NCBI RefSeq assembly: GCF_004764705.1
Contig: NZ_SHLX01000005.1
Span: forward strand, 248,001 to 312,000
DNA length: 64,000 nt
Direction of reading: 5' to 3'
From: Paenibacillus cymbidii
GTDB lineage: Bacteria; Bacillota; Bacilli; Paenibacillales; NBRC-103111
Shown piece by piece: positions 44,648 through 54,070 of this stretch (its first letter is position 1; every line of letters begins with the position of its first letter). The notes under the pieces are model-generated. The model saw nothing but the letters and a program-made list of their open reading frames with translations, had not been told where the DNA came from and did not search any database. A program made the translations under genes and the position numbers.

Positions 44648-46276
44648 TTATTTCGCCGGGTTCTTGCTGACAGTATCGAGCGCATCTGGACGATACTTTT
44701 TCAGTTCCAGCCATCTTGGAATGGTTTTCACTAACGATTGCTGCAAGGAGTTCGTGAATGTATCCAAGTCGATCTTCCCGAAGAAAAATTGCTGCGACAA
44801 ATCCTGGAATTCCCGCACGCTCTGCTGCTCGTCGTTCAAGCCGCGGGAGAAAATAATCAACGGGTTGCGATTGAATCTGCTGTTGTCCACCTCGAGCGCC
44901 ATCGGGCCGAGCGTGTCTTTCCACTTTTGCGGAAGCTCGACGCCATAGACGAGAACCGAACCGCTAGGCGCCACATTGGCATCGCTCAAAGCCGCAAACC
45001 GCACTTTCTGCCCTTCCGGAGAAGCGAAGAACATCAAGAAGTCCATATTGAGATTGTTTTGTTCCTTGCTCTTGTTGATGGCTCCCATGAATCCGAGGTT
45101 TCCCGCTTGCTTGCGTACATATTGGACCGCCGTTTCCTTGTCTGTCATCGGCGGATCCCAGAAATAACCCAATTCAAATTTATTGGCTTGGTTTTTCATC
45201 ACGTTTTCGAAATTGGCGGCAAACGAAGACAAGTCGATATACATAGCCGCTTTCCCTTGAATAAACATATCCTGGGCCTTTTTGCTATCTACCTCGAAGA
45301 ACGTTTTATCGCCGGTATACTTGGGAATCAGCTTGTTGAAATTGCTGTACATGGCCTTCGTTTTCGGGTTGGCGGCTCCGATTTCGCCGCTCTGCAGCGC
45401 TTTGACCACCTTAAGCGTATTGAAGTTCGCTTTCTCGTCATTAAATTTGTCTTTCACGTCAAATTTCCAATTGCCGTCGATTTCCGGGTCGAAACAATAA
45501 TCGTCTTTCGTACAGTGGAACTTCTCCTCCATGTCCTTCCAATACTGGTCATTGTATCGAAGGAGCAGCCAGCCCATGGTGCCGGTCCAGAAACTTTCGG
45601 CATTTCCGGGAAGGGCGATCGGTTGATAGCCTTTATCCAGTATTTTTTGCGAAACTTGAATCAGTTCATCCCAATTGGTCGGTGGAGTTACGCCGGCATC
45701 CTTAAAGATGTTTTTGTTGTAGAACCACGGAATTTGAAACGAGTCGATACTGAGCGTATACGTTTCGCCATGGGGACCATTTGGAGTGTATGCGGCCTTA
45801 TCCATCATTTCTTTCCAGTTCTTTTTCCCGTATGGATTCGTCTTGTTCAGGTATGCGCTGAAATCGACAAATTTGTTTTCGCCGAAATAGCTGGCTGCCG
45901 TATTATTGACGACTATATCCGCCGATGTATTCCCACCCGCAATTTGCGCGTTCAACCAATCGGCATATGTCGCGCTGTCCTTATCGTCGATGGTGATTTT
46001 GACATTCGGATTAATCTTTTGATACGCCTGCGCAATTTTCTCCCAGGCCGGTTTGGCCGTCCCCATCGGAAAACTTAGATTGATTGTTCCGCTCAATTGC
46101 GCAGTTGGCGTGGCTGACGCGGCTGGCGTGGACTGCGTGCTGCTCGTTGCGCTTGGCGACGGTTTGCTGGAGGAAGCATCCCCAGCGGTATTCGATTTGG
46201 AACAGCCTGTTGCGACTAGAGTCAATGCCAACATCGTCGTGCTGAAGCTCTTCAAAATGACCTTTCCGTTACTCAA
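44648..46276 (-). CDS. extracellular sugar-binding lipoprotein (family 1)
   Basis: A 542-residue binding protein. It starts at TTG 46276, 8 nt after GGGAGG; the open frame to 46321 has no ribosome site. Signal peptide LKSFSTTMLALTLVATGC ends in a lipobox, followed by a long Ser/Thr/Pro/Ala linker. The mature part resembles MalE-type proteins (INLSFPMGTAKPAWEKIAQA, YQKINPNVKITID). First gene of the operon with two permeases, DUF624 and a sulfatase, read divergently from the GntR regulator. Confidence 0.9.
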   Translation of the reverse strand: MSNGKVILKSFSTTMLALTLVATGCSKSNTAGDASSSKPSPSATSSTQSTPAASATPTAQLSGTINLSFPMGTAKPAWEKIAQAYQKINPNVKITIDDKDSATYADWLNAQIAGGNTSADIVVNNTAASYFGENKFVDFSAYLNKTNPYGKKNWKEMMDKAAYTPNGPHGETYTLSIDSFQIPWFYNKNIFKDAGVTPPTNWDELIQVSQKILDKGYQPIALPGNAESFWTGTMGWLLLRYNDQYWKDMEEKFHCTKDDYCFDPEIDGNWKFDVKDKFNDEKANFNTLKVVKALQSGEIGAANPKTKAMYSNFNKLIPKYTGDKTFFEVDSKKAQDMFIQGKAAMYIDLSSFAANFENVMKNQANKFELGYFWDPPMTDKETAVQYVRKQAGNLGFMGAINKSKEQNNLNMDFLMFFASPEGQKVRFAALSDANVAPSGSVLVYGVELPQKWKDTLGPMALEVDNSRFNRNPLIIFSRGLNDEQQSVREFQDLSQQFFFGKIDLDTFTNSLQQSLVKTIPRWLELKKYRPDALDTVSKNPAK

Positions 46277-46405
46277 TGTTTGACCCTCCCAGTTTCCATT
46301 CATTGGCGAAAGCGTTCCCAATTGCGATCGCTAATTGGATAAATAGCCTAAATAAATGATAATAAAATTATATTTAGATGTAAATAAACTTAATACTAGA
46401 TATAT

Positions 46406-46425
46406 AAGTCTTTTTAAGTCTTTTT
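46406..46425. repeat. tandem AAGTCTTTTT repeats in the divergent promoter region
   Basis: Two adjacent 10-bp copies end at the -35 box of the regulator promoter. The core AAGTCTTTT also occurs in the palindrome region upstream of the second sulfatase (52618-52646). Candidate operator of the GntR-type regulator. Confidence 0.4.
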
Positions 46426-46452
46426 GACAAGAACACTACCATCCATTATAGT
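46424..46452 (+). promoter_or_regulatory. sigma-A promoter of the GntR/LacI-type regulator
   Basis: TTGACA (46424-46429), 17 nt, TATAGT (46447-46452), about 40 nt before the gene. Confidence 0.7.
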
Positions 46453-46491
46453 AGATAATAATCATATTCGGTATATATTGAGGTGTTTGTT

Positions 46492-47583
46492 GTGACAGGT
46501 CCGTTGTATAAGCACGTGTATCAAAAAATTAAACATCAAATCCATACCGGGAAGTTACAAGCGAATGCCCCGCTTCCCAATCAAGTAGAGCTCGCCAAAC
46601 AGTTTCAGGTTAGCGAGGTTACCGTCAAGCGGGCATTGCAAGACCTTGTGAAAGAAGGGTTGATCGTCAGATATCGGAAAAAGGGAACCTTCGTTAATCA
46701 ACAAAATCACCCTTATCTGCCGTTCGCCGAACATGCCGTCAAAACGATTTATTTGGTCCATTCCGCCTATACCGGCATTTATGAATTAAATAATGTGTTC
46801 ATCACGGACATGATTGAAGGCATTATGGAAGTGACTCAGGAGCGTGGCTTGCAATTCCGGATTTGCAATGAAAACGAAGTACACGACATTGTGGACCCGC
46901 AAGAGTTCGGATTCATCCTGCTGTCCGATTCGTTCGATGTGCAAGTAATGGAGAAGTGGTGCGCGGAGAACAGGCGGATGATCAATGTTCATATGTATTT
47001 TCCCCATTTGAACATTCCCTTTATTATCGTGGACAATTATACAGGTGGATATTTGGCGACTCAGCATCTTCTATCGCTCCAGCACCGCCGCATCGGCATT
47101 ATTTTACCTGAAGGCAAGCACGGCGACATCAATCAGGAATTCAACTTTCGCTTGCAAGGCTATGCCCTCGCAATGGCACAATATCGAATCGAGCAGGATC
47201 CTTCGCTGATCGTCAAAATTTCCAGAACAACGAACGCGGAGGATGTCGGATATGAAGGCTGCAAGAAGCTGCTGGCCTTCCAGGACCCGCCGACAGCCAT
47301 TTTTGCGACAACTGATCACATCGCCTTCGGCGCCATTCGTGCGATCAAGGAGCACGGGATGACCGTACCTGGAGATATTAGCATCATCGGTTATGGCGAT
47401 TCCCCCATCAGCAAATATTTGACCCCCAGTTTGTCATCCGTGCAACAAAATACTCGTTTGTTAGGCAAACGGGCAGTTCAAACGCTGCTGTTTGAATGGG
47501 ATGGAAAGCCGGATAATGAACGGTTAAAACCGACACTTATCGTACGCGAAAGCACCGCCCTTTCCAGGACGGCGCTGATTTGA
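46492..47583 (+). CDS. GntR-type transcriptional regulator with LacI-like sugar-binding domain
   Basis: About 363 residues. N-terminal GntR winged helix (about 5-70): YQKIKHQIHTGKLQANAPLP, VELAKQFQVSEVTVKRALQD and RKKGTFVNQ. The C-terminal part is a periplasmic-binding-protein fold as in LacI/AraR (DPPTAIFATTDHIAFGAIRA, SIIGYGDSPISKYLTPSLSSV). AraR-like regulators bind a monosaccharide and release operators. GTG 46492 has AGGTG at 6 nt; GTG 46483 is an alternative. It is divergent from the transporter-sulfatase operon and probably controls it. Confidence 0.9.
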   Translation: MTGPLYKHVYQKIKHQIHTGKLQANAPLPNQVELAKQFQVSEVTVKRALQDLVKEGLIVRYRKKGTFVNQQNHPYLPFAEHAVKTIYLVHSAYTGIYELNNVFITDMIEGIMEVTQERGLQFRICNENEVHDIVDPQEFGFILLSDSFDVQVMEKWCAENRRMINVHMYFPHLNIPFIIVDNYTGGYLATQHLLSLQHRRIGIILPEGKHGDINQEFNFRLQGYALAMAQYRIEQDPSLIVKISRTTNAEDVGYEGCKKLLAFQDPPTAIFATTDHIAFGAIRAIKEHGMTVPGDISIIGYGDSPISKYLTPSLSSVQQNTRLLGKRAVQTLLFEWDGKPDNERLKPTLIVRESTALSRTALI

Positions 47584-47630
47584 ACACGAGTTCCCCGCTC
47601 AAAATAAAATTTCAAGTTCCAGAATCAAAC

Positions 47631-47675
47631 GAAGAAGAGCGACACCGCAACCGTTCCGCGGCATTGCTCTTCTTC
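47631..47675. terminator. bidirectional terminator between convergent genes
   Basis: Arms GAAGAAGAGC/GCTCTTCTTC with a GC-rich inner stem, followed by TTATTT; lies between the regulator (ends 47583) and the SGNH gene (ends 47701). Confidence 0.7.
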
Positions 47676-47700
47676 TTATTTGCGGGACATCAGAGAAAAG

Positions 47701-48699
47701 CTAATTTCCGAGCAGATTAACGAAGGCAGAAAAATAGAGATAATGTCCATAATCGTTCGGATGGTTAACATTATTCTGAAGCAGGCTTTCCGACGTCTTA
47801 CCTGCAGCCAGCTCCAGTTTCCATATCGGTTGAACGTCTGCGACACCTATTCCATAATGTTCGCCGAGCCGGCGTATTACATCGGCATATTCGTCCATTC
47901 TCCCGCTTGTATAGCACCATAGAGGGTTGGGCTCACAAGGAGTTACCAGCAGAATATCCGTGTCCCCGTTTGACCGAATGGTTTCGATCATATGTCTGAG
48001 ATTTCGTTCAAAATCCGATGGAGGAACGCCAACACTGTGCTCGTACTGGTTCTGGTCGTTCATCCCGTAACCGATAGAGACGAGATCCGGCTGCAGAGGG
48101 ACAACATCGCTTGCCGCTCTGCTTGCTCCTCCTTCACTCGTTTCTCCACCTTTCGCTTTATTCACGATTCGGATGTTTCCCTCAGGAAACAGGTGGCAGA
48201 GGTAATCGGCGAAACGGCGGAAGTATGCAAAGCTCTCCTGACTAGCTTCTGCACCGGTGCTGATACTATCTCCATAAACGACGTAGACAACTTCTTCACC
48301 CGTCTGTAGCTTTTTGGTCACTCTCGGAAGAAGAGTCGATAGTTTGTTCATCACACTGGGAATACTCGGATCAGCTTGTTCCGGTGTATAATCATATTCC
48401 GCATAAACGGTGAAAGCACCGTTTTTAAAGTCTGGATATTTCGCATGGTCGAAACCAACCAATCCGTACAATGGATGAATGGACCAATCCGCAATGTGAC
48501 TCCCTGTCAGTCTATGAATAGAAGCGTTGGTATAGTCAACAGCATAATCGAGTCCTTCGACATATTCGATCAAATCAGGGTTCGCCTTGTCGGCATTGCT
48601 GAAGACACGCACGCGTGCCCCCGGCAGGGGGCGTCGTCTTAAGGGCAATGCCTCTTCCTTCACGAATACAAAAGCTTCTGTTTGTTGTTGAACTCGCAT
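47701..48699 (-). CDS. SGNH/GDSL hydrolase (probable carbohydrate esterase)
   Basis: A 332-residue esterase-fold protein. The N-terminal part is a beta domain; the SGNH domain begins VVYVVYGDSISTG (Ser nucleophile), then NKAKGGETS (Gly) and GYGMNDQNQ (Asn), with NHPNDYGH (His) near the C-terminus. The usual Asp three residues before the His is Asn here. No signal peptide. Similar proteins deacetylate oligosaccharides. ATG 48699 follows GGGGGG at 6 nt. It is the last gene of an operon with the secreted beta-helix protein and the second sulfatase. Confidence 0.82.
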   Translation of the reverse strand: MRVQQQTEAFVFVKEEALPLRRRPLPGARVRVFSNADKANPDLIEYVEGLDYAVDYTNASIHRLTGSHIADWSIHPLYGLVGFDHAKYPDFKNGAFTVYAEYDYTPEQADPSIPSVMNKLSTLLPRVTKKLQTGEEVVYVVYGDSISTGAEASQESFAYFRRFADYLCHLFPEGNIRIVNKAKGGETSEGGASRAASDVVPLQPDLVSIGYGMNDQNQYEHSVGVPPSDFERNLRHMIETIRSNGDTDILLVTPCEPNPLWCYTSGRMDEYADVIRRLGEHYGIGVADVQPIWKLELAAGKTSESLLQNNVNHPNDYGHYLYFSAFVNLLGN

Positions 48700-48741
48700 G
48701 TGAGTCCCCCCTATTCGATCATCCATTCATGGACTCCAAGG

Positions 48742-50901
48742 CTAGTCCCGCTCGACCAGTACAAACTGTGCGCCCCCAATAGTGAAGTTGGCATTCGCCC
48801 CCGCCGAATTGGCGTTCAGGGAAAGGGTGAGCGTACCTGGACTCGTCACCGTAACGACTCCGACTAGGTTCCATCTGGAAACGTCCCCCATTGCTTGTAT
48901 TTGGCTGATGCGCAGTTCAGCCAGCGAATGATCGAACGTAACCAAGGCAGTCCCGGCACTCTTTTTAACAAAAATATCCGTCAATCCGTCAACGCCACTA
49001 CTCCCTTTTGCGGATCGCACATTCGCATAAACATCGAAACGCTGTTGTGACGATACGTAGGGGATGGAAATTGACGCAAGCGGCGTGTCGACGCCAGCAC
49101 TCGCCGCCACCAATGCCGCATTGGTGGCCGAATAAAACGGTGACCCAAATGTATTGCCCGTGCCGTTATCCGTATACAATTCTCTCGTTAAACTTCCATT
49201 CGGGCTTACATTCCGCAGATCGTTGCGGTAGACGCGGTTACCGGACGATCCAGCCTGGGCTTCCACCACATAGGTGGTGTCGCGCCCAATATTGTCATAC
49301 ACTTGCACGTTTTCGGTGCCCGAAGCAAGCACAATGCCTCGGTATTCGTAATTGGCGTTGGTTAAAGAGGTATTGCGAACCAGGATGTTGTTCGCTACTA
49401 TGCCATCCTTAACATTGCTCAGGGCGATCCCGATCCCATTGTTTACAATGTTCGGTCTCTGGTAGATCAGATTGTCTGTGATGAAAACCTGCTGTTGATC
49501 GGTGATGTCGACACCGCGGAATTGGGCATTGATGTGATTGTCCACCAAAGAAACCTGCGGACCGGCCTTGGTTCCCGAAATATGGCCGAACACCCCGTAC
49601 TTAACCGCCACGAGGACGCTATGATGAACCTGAACGCCTTCGACCGTATCGAATTCGACCGCTTTTTCCGCGTAATACACCTGACAGTTATCCACCTTGA
49701 ATACCGACCCTTTACCCGCATCCGACGATGTGACTTTGAAGCCGAATGACGAAAGAAGATCCGTCTCCTGGGTGGTGCCATTATACATACCGTTAAAATA
49801 AATGTTAGAGAGGTTGACGTTGATCGTTTCATTAGCCCATATGCCGCCGTCCCACCCTGCTACCGAAGGACCGTCAAATCCGGACACGTAGGGATCGACC
49901 AGACCGTAGATATTGATATTGTCGAAGTGAGCCATCTGACGGGTGCCATTTCCGCGAAGGTGCGCGGGGCGTTCGATGAGTTGGGCCGACCCGTCCAATT
50001 TGATCGCCACCGACGTTCCGGCGGTGTCATTCGTTCTGAAATCAAGATTCTGCACATCGGCAAAATCGGTCAAGGCCTGAGACAGCTTGATCTCGATCCC
50101 GTGTGAGGTCGCATTTTTCCAATACAGGACAGACGCTCCAGGACCATCGCCATAAAGCGTCAAACCGCCGCTCCGTACGGCTTTTCGGGACAGTTCATAC
50201 ACCCCTTTCGGGACATAAACATCGCCGTTGAAATTGATCGCCGCCTGAAAGGCCTCATCATTCGCCGCAGCCGAATTGGTCGTGGCCGCGCCAAAGTCGG
50301 TGATCGACGGCCTCCTGTCGAATCGGTCCACACGCGCCCAAGCACCCGATGCCCCTGTTACGTCGCTGGAAGGGGTAACATAGAATCCTCCCAACGGATC
50401 GAAGTGCTGCTTGACAGTAACCGCAGCGGTGCCGGTCAAGTCGATCTTCGTACCGGCAACAGCATTGGCAAAGCTTGTCGCAAGCTGGAAGTTGTCGGCA
50501 TCGACCGTTATCACGTAATAAATCGTGTTGGTCGCCAGACCATTGACCGCGCTTGTTGTGAAGAGCGCCATACCGGTGAACAAGCGATGGGAAACGCTGG
50601 TGATCGTGTCCGTGCTGCTATTGACCGCTGAAGATACGATCCACGCCCCGGTAAGGGTACTGGCTACGCTTGCTGCATTCCATTCGAACAGCCCTCCGCG
50701 TCCGTCGCTTTCCTGCAGGTATGCAACACTATCCACCGTGCCATCCAGCGCCAACATGGCCGTGCGATCGGCAACAACGACATAAGTATCGGCAAAGACG
50801 GATTTTTTCGCTAAGGCCCCGGCAATCAGGACAACCATAACAATACTCAACACTTTCAAGCTCATACGGATTCCTTTTATGCTTTCCTTACCAAAAAACA
50901 T
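48742..50901 (-). CDS. secreted right-handed beta-helix protein
   Basis: About 719 residues. Signal peptide after MFFGKESIKGIRM (LKVLSIVMVVLIAGALA, cleavage near VFA-DT). The start resembles phage tailspike and pectate-lyase-superfamily proteins (VVVADRTAMLALDGTVD, GDVYVPKGVYELS), followed by a long beta-helix (NCQVYYAEKAVEFDT, DNLIYQRPNIVNNGIGI) and a C-terminal beta-sandwich. Probably a polysaccharide lyase or hydrolase; no catalytic residues can be named. AAGGAGGG precedes ATG 50901. It lies between the second sulfatase and SGNH genes. Confidence 0.82.
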   Translation of the reverse strand: MFFGKESIKGIRMSLKVLSIVMVVLIAGALAKKSVFADTYVVVADRTAMLALDGTVDSVAYLQESDGRGGLFEWNAASVASTLTGAWIVSSAVNSSTDTITSVSHRLFTGMALFTTSAVNGLATNTIYYVITVDADNFQLATSFANAVAGTKIDLTGTAAVTVKQHFDPLGGFYVTPSSDVTGASGAWARVDRFDRRPSITDFGAATTNSAAANDEAFQAAINFNGDVYVPKGVYELSRKAVRSGGLTLYGDGPGASVLYWKNATSHGIEIKLSQALTDFADVQNLDFRTNDTAGTSVAIKLDGSAQLIERPAHLRGNGTRQMAHFDNINIYGLVDPYVSGFDGPSVAGWDGGIWANETINVNLSNIYFNGMYNGTTQETDLLSSFGFKVTSSDAGKGSVFKVDNCQVYYAEKAVEFDTVEGVQVHHSVLVAVKYGVFGHISGTKAGPQVSLVDNHINAQFRGVDITDQQQVFITDNLIYQRPNIVNNGIGIALSNVKDGIVANNILVRNTSLTNANYEYRGIVLASGTENVQVYDNIGRDTTYVVEAQAGSSGNRVYRNDLRNVSPNGSLTRELYTDNGTGNTFGSPFYSATNAALVAASAGVDTPLASISIPYVSSQQRFDVYANVRSAKGSSGVDGLTDIFVKKSAGTALVTFDHSLAELRISQIQAMGDVSRWNLVGVVTVTSPGTLTLSLNANSAGANANFTIGGAQFVLVERD

Positions 50902-51028
50902 CTCAATCCCTCCTTGTATATTGATCGAACTAGTGAAATTGTGCAACTCTCGCCCGCCTCTCATGATAGCGGGTGTTCTTTACCACCTCCTTTCGTACAA
51001 CTTCGTACTTCCAGGTGCTACTGCTTCG

Positions 51029-52444
51029 TCAAGCATCGAGCAGCGGCAGTCCAAAATAAGATTGGCTCTCGTTCCACTTGTCCCGCAAGCCGGCCGCCAC
51101 GATAAAGCCAACGGGCGGAAGCAATCGATCGTGACGATCGATGTAATCGTTTACCAAAGTCAGTAACTGCTGCCGCATATGCGCCTTCTCAGGTTTGTCA
51201 ATCAGGTTGTCCAGTTGAAACGGATCGCGGATATTATCAAACAGCAGATAACCATCATCGTCGATATGGCGCGCGAATGTATACGCTTTCGTTCTGACGC
51301 CTCTCCATGGCCGAATTCCCTGCTGTTCGGCGATATGACAGCTCATATGTTCAAATATGTAGCACGCCTCCAAACCGTTTGCCGCCTTATCGACAAACAG
51401 CCGATGCAAATCGCGGCCGTCCACATCCGTGGGGAAACGCAGGCCTGCCAAGCCCAGGAGGCTTGCCGGCAAATCGACCAGCCCGATCAACTCATCCGAA
51501 TGCCTCACGACCGTCTTGTCTTTCCAATACACGAGCAGCGGAACCTTGATCGATTCGTCGTACGGAAGCTGCTTATCGAAAAATCCGTGACTGCCGACCA
51601 TATCGCCGTGATCGCTCGTGTAAACGACAATCGTATTGTCAAGCTGACCCGTCGCTTCGAGCGTCTGGATCAATCGGCCGAATTGTTCGTCAAGAGCCGT
51701 AATATGGCCATAATAAGCACCGTACGTTTGACGTATCTCTTCTTTGGTCAGCATCTCCTCTTGGGGAAGATGGGGCATCGCAAACGTCGTATTGCGGGTT
51801 TCTTCGACATTCTCCCTCAATCGCAAGCTTTTTTCCGAATAGCGGTCCAGGTTGGATGCAGGCTGCTCGAAGTATGGGAAATGAGGCGTTCCCCAGGATA
51901 GTGTCAAAAACCAGGGTTGATCGCGGTTGCGCTGAATGAAATCGATGGATAAGTCGGTTTGAAGCTCCGGTTCGTAGCCTTCATGCCAGAATCGTTCGTT
52001 ATCCTCATTCTCATAATAAAATTTCAAATAGCTGTGCGCGCAGTTGCATACTTTCCATTCCTTAAAGCCGAGTCTGTTGTCTCCCGCCGGGATAGGCGTT
52101 TCCCGCGGCACGCCGGCCAGATGCCATTTGCCAATATAGCCGGTCCGATAACCATGATCGGCAAAAACATGCGCGGTACTGGTGACATCGGTCTTTATTG
52201 GCAAATCGTTGGTTACGGCGCCATGGCGGAGTGGATACACCCCTGTAAGCAACGTTCCCCTCGACGGTACGCATAGTGGCGAATTCGAGATACAGTTAGT
52301 AAATACGGCAGCCTTTTCCGCGAAAGCGTCGAAATGAGGCGTAACAACGTCTTTGTTTCCATAACAACCGAGGTCGCACCATCTGTGCTGATCGGAAAAA
52401 ATAAACAACACATTCGGCCTGACCGATGACTCTGTTCGATCCAC
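51029..52444 (-). CDS. type I sulfatase
   Basis: A 471-residue formylglycine-dependent sulfatase. Present are the N-terminal metal site NVLFIFSDQHRWCDLGCYG, the modification motif LCVPSRGTLLTGVYPLRHG (Cys about residue 57), GYIGKWHLAG and YTSDHGDMVGSHG. No signal peptide. GTG 52444 is chosen because GGGAGA lies about 10 nt upstream; TTG 52462 extends the frame six codons but lacks a ribosome site. First gene of an operon with the beta-helix and SGNH genes, with a palindromic site at 52618-52641 in its leader. Substrate likely a sugar sulfate. Confidence 0.88.
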   Translation of the reverse strand: MDRTESSVRPNVLFIFSDQHRWCDLGCYGNKDVVTPHFDAFAEKAAVFTNCISNSPLCVPSRGTLLTGVYPLRHGAVTNDLPIKTDVTSTAHVFADHGYRTGYIGKWHLAGVPRETPIPAGDNRLGFKEWKVCNCAHSYLKFYYENEDNERFWHEGYEPELQTDLSIDFIQRNRDQPWFLTLSWGTPHFPYFEQPASNLDRYSEKSLRLRENVEETRNTTFAMPHLPQEEMLTKEEIRQTYGAYYGHITALDEQFGRLIQTLEATGQLDNTIVVYTSDHGDMVGSHGFFDKQLPYDESIKVPLLVYWKDKTVVRHSDELIGLVDLPASLLGLAGLRFPTDVDGRDLHRLFVDKAANGLEACYIFEHMSCHIAEQQGIRPWRGVRTKAYTFARHIDDDGYLLFDNIRDPFQLDNLIDKPEKAHMRQQLLTLVNDYIDRHDRLLPPVGFIVAAGLRDKWNESQSYFGLPLLDA

Positions 52445-52617
52445 GACGGTCTCATCTCCCAACCATTGGCTATTCTTTCAATCATTCTTGCGATTTGATC
52501 TTCTTCGAGCATTATAAAGTGTAATATTCACTTCGAAAGCTTTCTTTTTAACACTTGCAGTCGATGTAATAATACATATAGATCGATCTTATAACATGAA
52601 ATAAAAGCGTGTATATA

Positions 52618-52641
52618 GACTTTAATGTTTATATTAAAGTC
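52618..52641. promoter_or_regulatory. palindromic operator candidate upstream of the sulfatase operon
   Basis: Perfect inverted repeat GACTTTAAT-gtttat-ATTAAAGTC in an AT-rich 280-nt gap. It shares AAGTCTTTT with the tandem repeats at 46406-46425. Could be bound by the GntR-type regulator. Confidence 0.5.
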
Positions 52642-52726
52642 TTTTATTTAAAATTAAGTCCAATAATTATCGTTTAAATGGAGTTGAGCATGCCAAATTG
52701 ACTCGGGGAACCTGAACCAGTTAAAT

Positions 52727-52766
52727 AGAACCGAACGAGCGTTATGTCGAACGCTGGTCCGGTTCT
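52727..52766 (-). terminator. hairpin terminator at the end of hxlR
   Basis: Outer arms AGAACCG/CGGTTCT and inner arms AGCGTT/AACGCT; the hxlR stop lies inside. A T-run follows on the plus strand; T content is low on the minus strand. Confidence 0.55.
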
Positions 52767-53113
52767 TTTTGTTCTTTTTTCGCTTCTCCGAGCTTCTTTC
52801 GTTCGATATGAGCCGCTCCCCATTGGTGTAAAGCTTCCAAAATCGGGGTCAAGCTCTTGCCGTATTCCGTAATGGAGTATTCCACTTTCGGCGGAATTTG
52901 CGGATAAATAACGCGTGTAACGATCTCTTCCTCCTCTAATTCCCGCAGATGGAGGGTAAGCATCCTTTGCGTGATATCGGGTAGCATTCTTCTTAATTCA
53001 TTGAACCGCAAAGGTTTGCCTTGAAGCAAATAGTGGATGATAATCGGTTTCCATTTACCGACGATCGAATCCATCGCCACTACGAATTGACACTGGTCTG
53101 GATTCTTTTTCAT
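52742..53113 (-). CDS. HxlR family transcriptional regulator
   Basis: A 123-residue winged-helix regulator with the HxlR pattern: CQFVVAMDSIVGKWKPIII (Cys at residue 8), LRFNELRRMLPDITQRMLTL and PPKVEYSITEYG. Such proteins often sense electrophiles through the N-terminal Cys. ATG 53113 follows AGGGGG. It is divergent from azoR, and the shared 134-nt region carries an inverted repeat over the azoR promoter, as in YodB/azoR pairs. Confidence 0.9.
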   Translation of the reverse strand: MKKNPDQCQFVVAMDSIVGKWKPIIIHYLLQGKPLRFNELRRMLPDITQRMLTLHLRELEEEEIVTRVIYPQIPPKVEYSITEYGKSLTPILEALHQWGAAHIERKKLGEAKKEQKEPDQRST

Positions 53114-53164
53114 TTTACCCGCCCCCTTACAGTACCTTTTTTAATACTATACCACATTATTGTG

Positions 53165-53198
53165 CCTACTTAACATAAGTAAGTAGGTAATTTATAAT
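53165..53198 (+). promoter_or_regulatory. azoR promoter with HxlR operator
   Basis: TTAACA (53170-53175), 17 nt, TATAAT (53193-53198). The inverted repeat CCTACTTA-acataag-TAAGTAGG (53165-53187) covers the -35 box and spacer, so a bound HxlR protein would block RNA polymerase. Confidence 0.65.
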
Positions 53199-53247
53199 CA
53201 CCATAGAAAGCGTATTGATTCCGATTACAGAAAGGAAGTTTTGATTA

Positions 53248-53886
53248 ATGGCGACTGTACTTTATATCACCGCGCATCCCCTTGATCCTCATGCATCCTT
53301 CAGCCTAGCGGTAGGCCAACAATTTATTGAGGCGTACCGCGAGGCCAATCCGGCGGACGAAATTGTTCATTTGGATCTTTACAAGGAAAATATTCCGCCA
53401 TTCGATGCCGATGTTTTGCGCGGGTGGGGAACACTTCGGGCGGGTTTGTCTTTCGATCAATTGTCCGATGCCGAACAATTAAAAGTAGATCGTCTTGGAG
53501 CGATCGTTGACCAATTCGTAGCTGCCGATAAGTACGTATATGTGTCCCCGATGTGGAATTTCTCGATCCCGCCCGTTTTGAAGGCATACACGGATGCGAC
53601 TTCCATACCGGGGAAGACATTCAAATATACCCAGAATGGTCCGATCGGCTTGTTGCCGGACAAGAAAGCCATCCATATTCAAGCTAGTGGTTCCGTTTAT
53701 TCGGAAGGTCCTTTAGCTCCGCTAGAGATGGGATACAGCTATCTGAAGAAGATATTACAGTTCTATGGAATCCAATCCATCGAGGTGATATTCGTGGAAG
53801 GAACGTCATTATTATCCGCTGAGGAGGCTCCGGCATTTAAAGAAAAAGCAATCGCACGCGCCAAGGAAGCTGCCAAACGTTTCTAA
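53248..53886 (+). CDS. azoR: FMN-dependent NADH-azoreductase
   Basis: A 212-residue flavodoxin-fold quinone/azo reductase. Family motifs: VLYITAHPLDPHASFSLAVG at the start, MWNFSIPPVLKAYTD at the FMN site, TFKYTQNGPIGLL and ASGSVYSEGP. It detoxifies quinones by two-electron reduction. AGGAAG precedes ATG 53248. Probably derepressed by the divergent HxlR regulator under electrophile stress. Confidence 0.93.
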   Translation: MATVLYITAHPLDPHASFSLAVGQQFIEAYREANPADEIVHLDLYKENIPPFDADVLRGWGTLRAGLSFDQLSDAEQLKVDRLGAIVDQFVAADKYVYVSPMWNFSIPPVLKAYTDATSIPGKTFKYTQNGPIGLLPDKKAIHIQASGSVYSEGPLAPLEMGYSYLKKILQFYGIQSIEVIFVEGTSLLSAEEAPAFKEKAIARAKEAAKRF

Positions 53887-53958
53887 TAGAAGCTCATCTC
53901 CCGCCAAGCGGATTAAGTAAGTATTTTAAGATGAAGAGCTCTTATTTTGCACAAAACA

Positions 53959-53982
53959 CAGGCTGCTTCAGCAAGCAGCCTG
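53959..53982. terminator. bidirectional hairpin between azoR and the NmrA gene
   Basis: Perfect arms CAGGCTGCT/AGCAGCCTG with a 6-nt loop and moderately T-rich flanks on both strands. Confidence 0.65.
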
Positions 53983-54070
53983 CATATCGTTTTCATTATG
54001 ATATTTTTTTCGAGCATCCGTTTGCAATCCGGGACAACCCTCACTGCACTGCCGCTGCCACGACTGCTGC

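Noticed and set aside
46424..46440. TGACAAGAACA at 46426 as another IS21-like repeat
   Set aside because: Only the first part matches the 33108 repeat and it is fully explained by a consensus -35 box.
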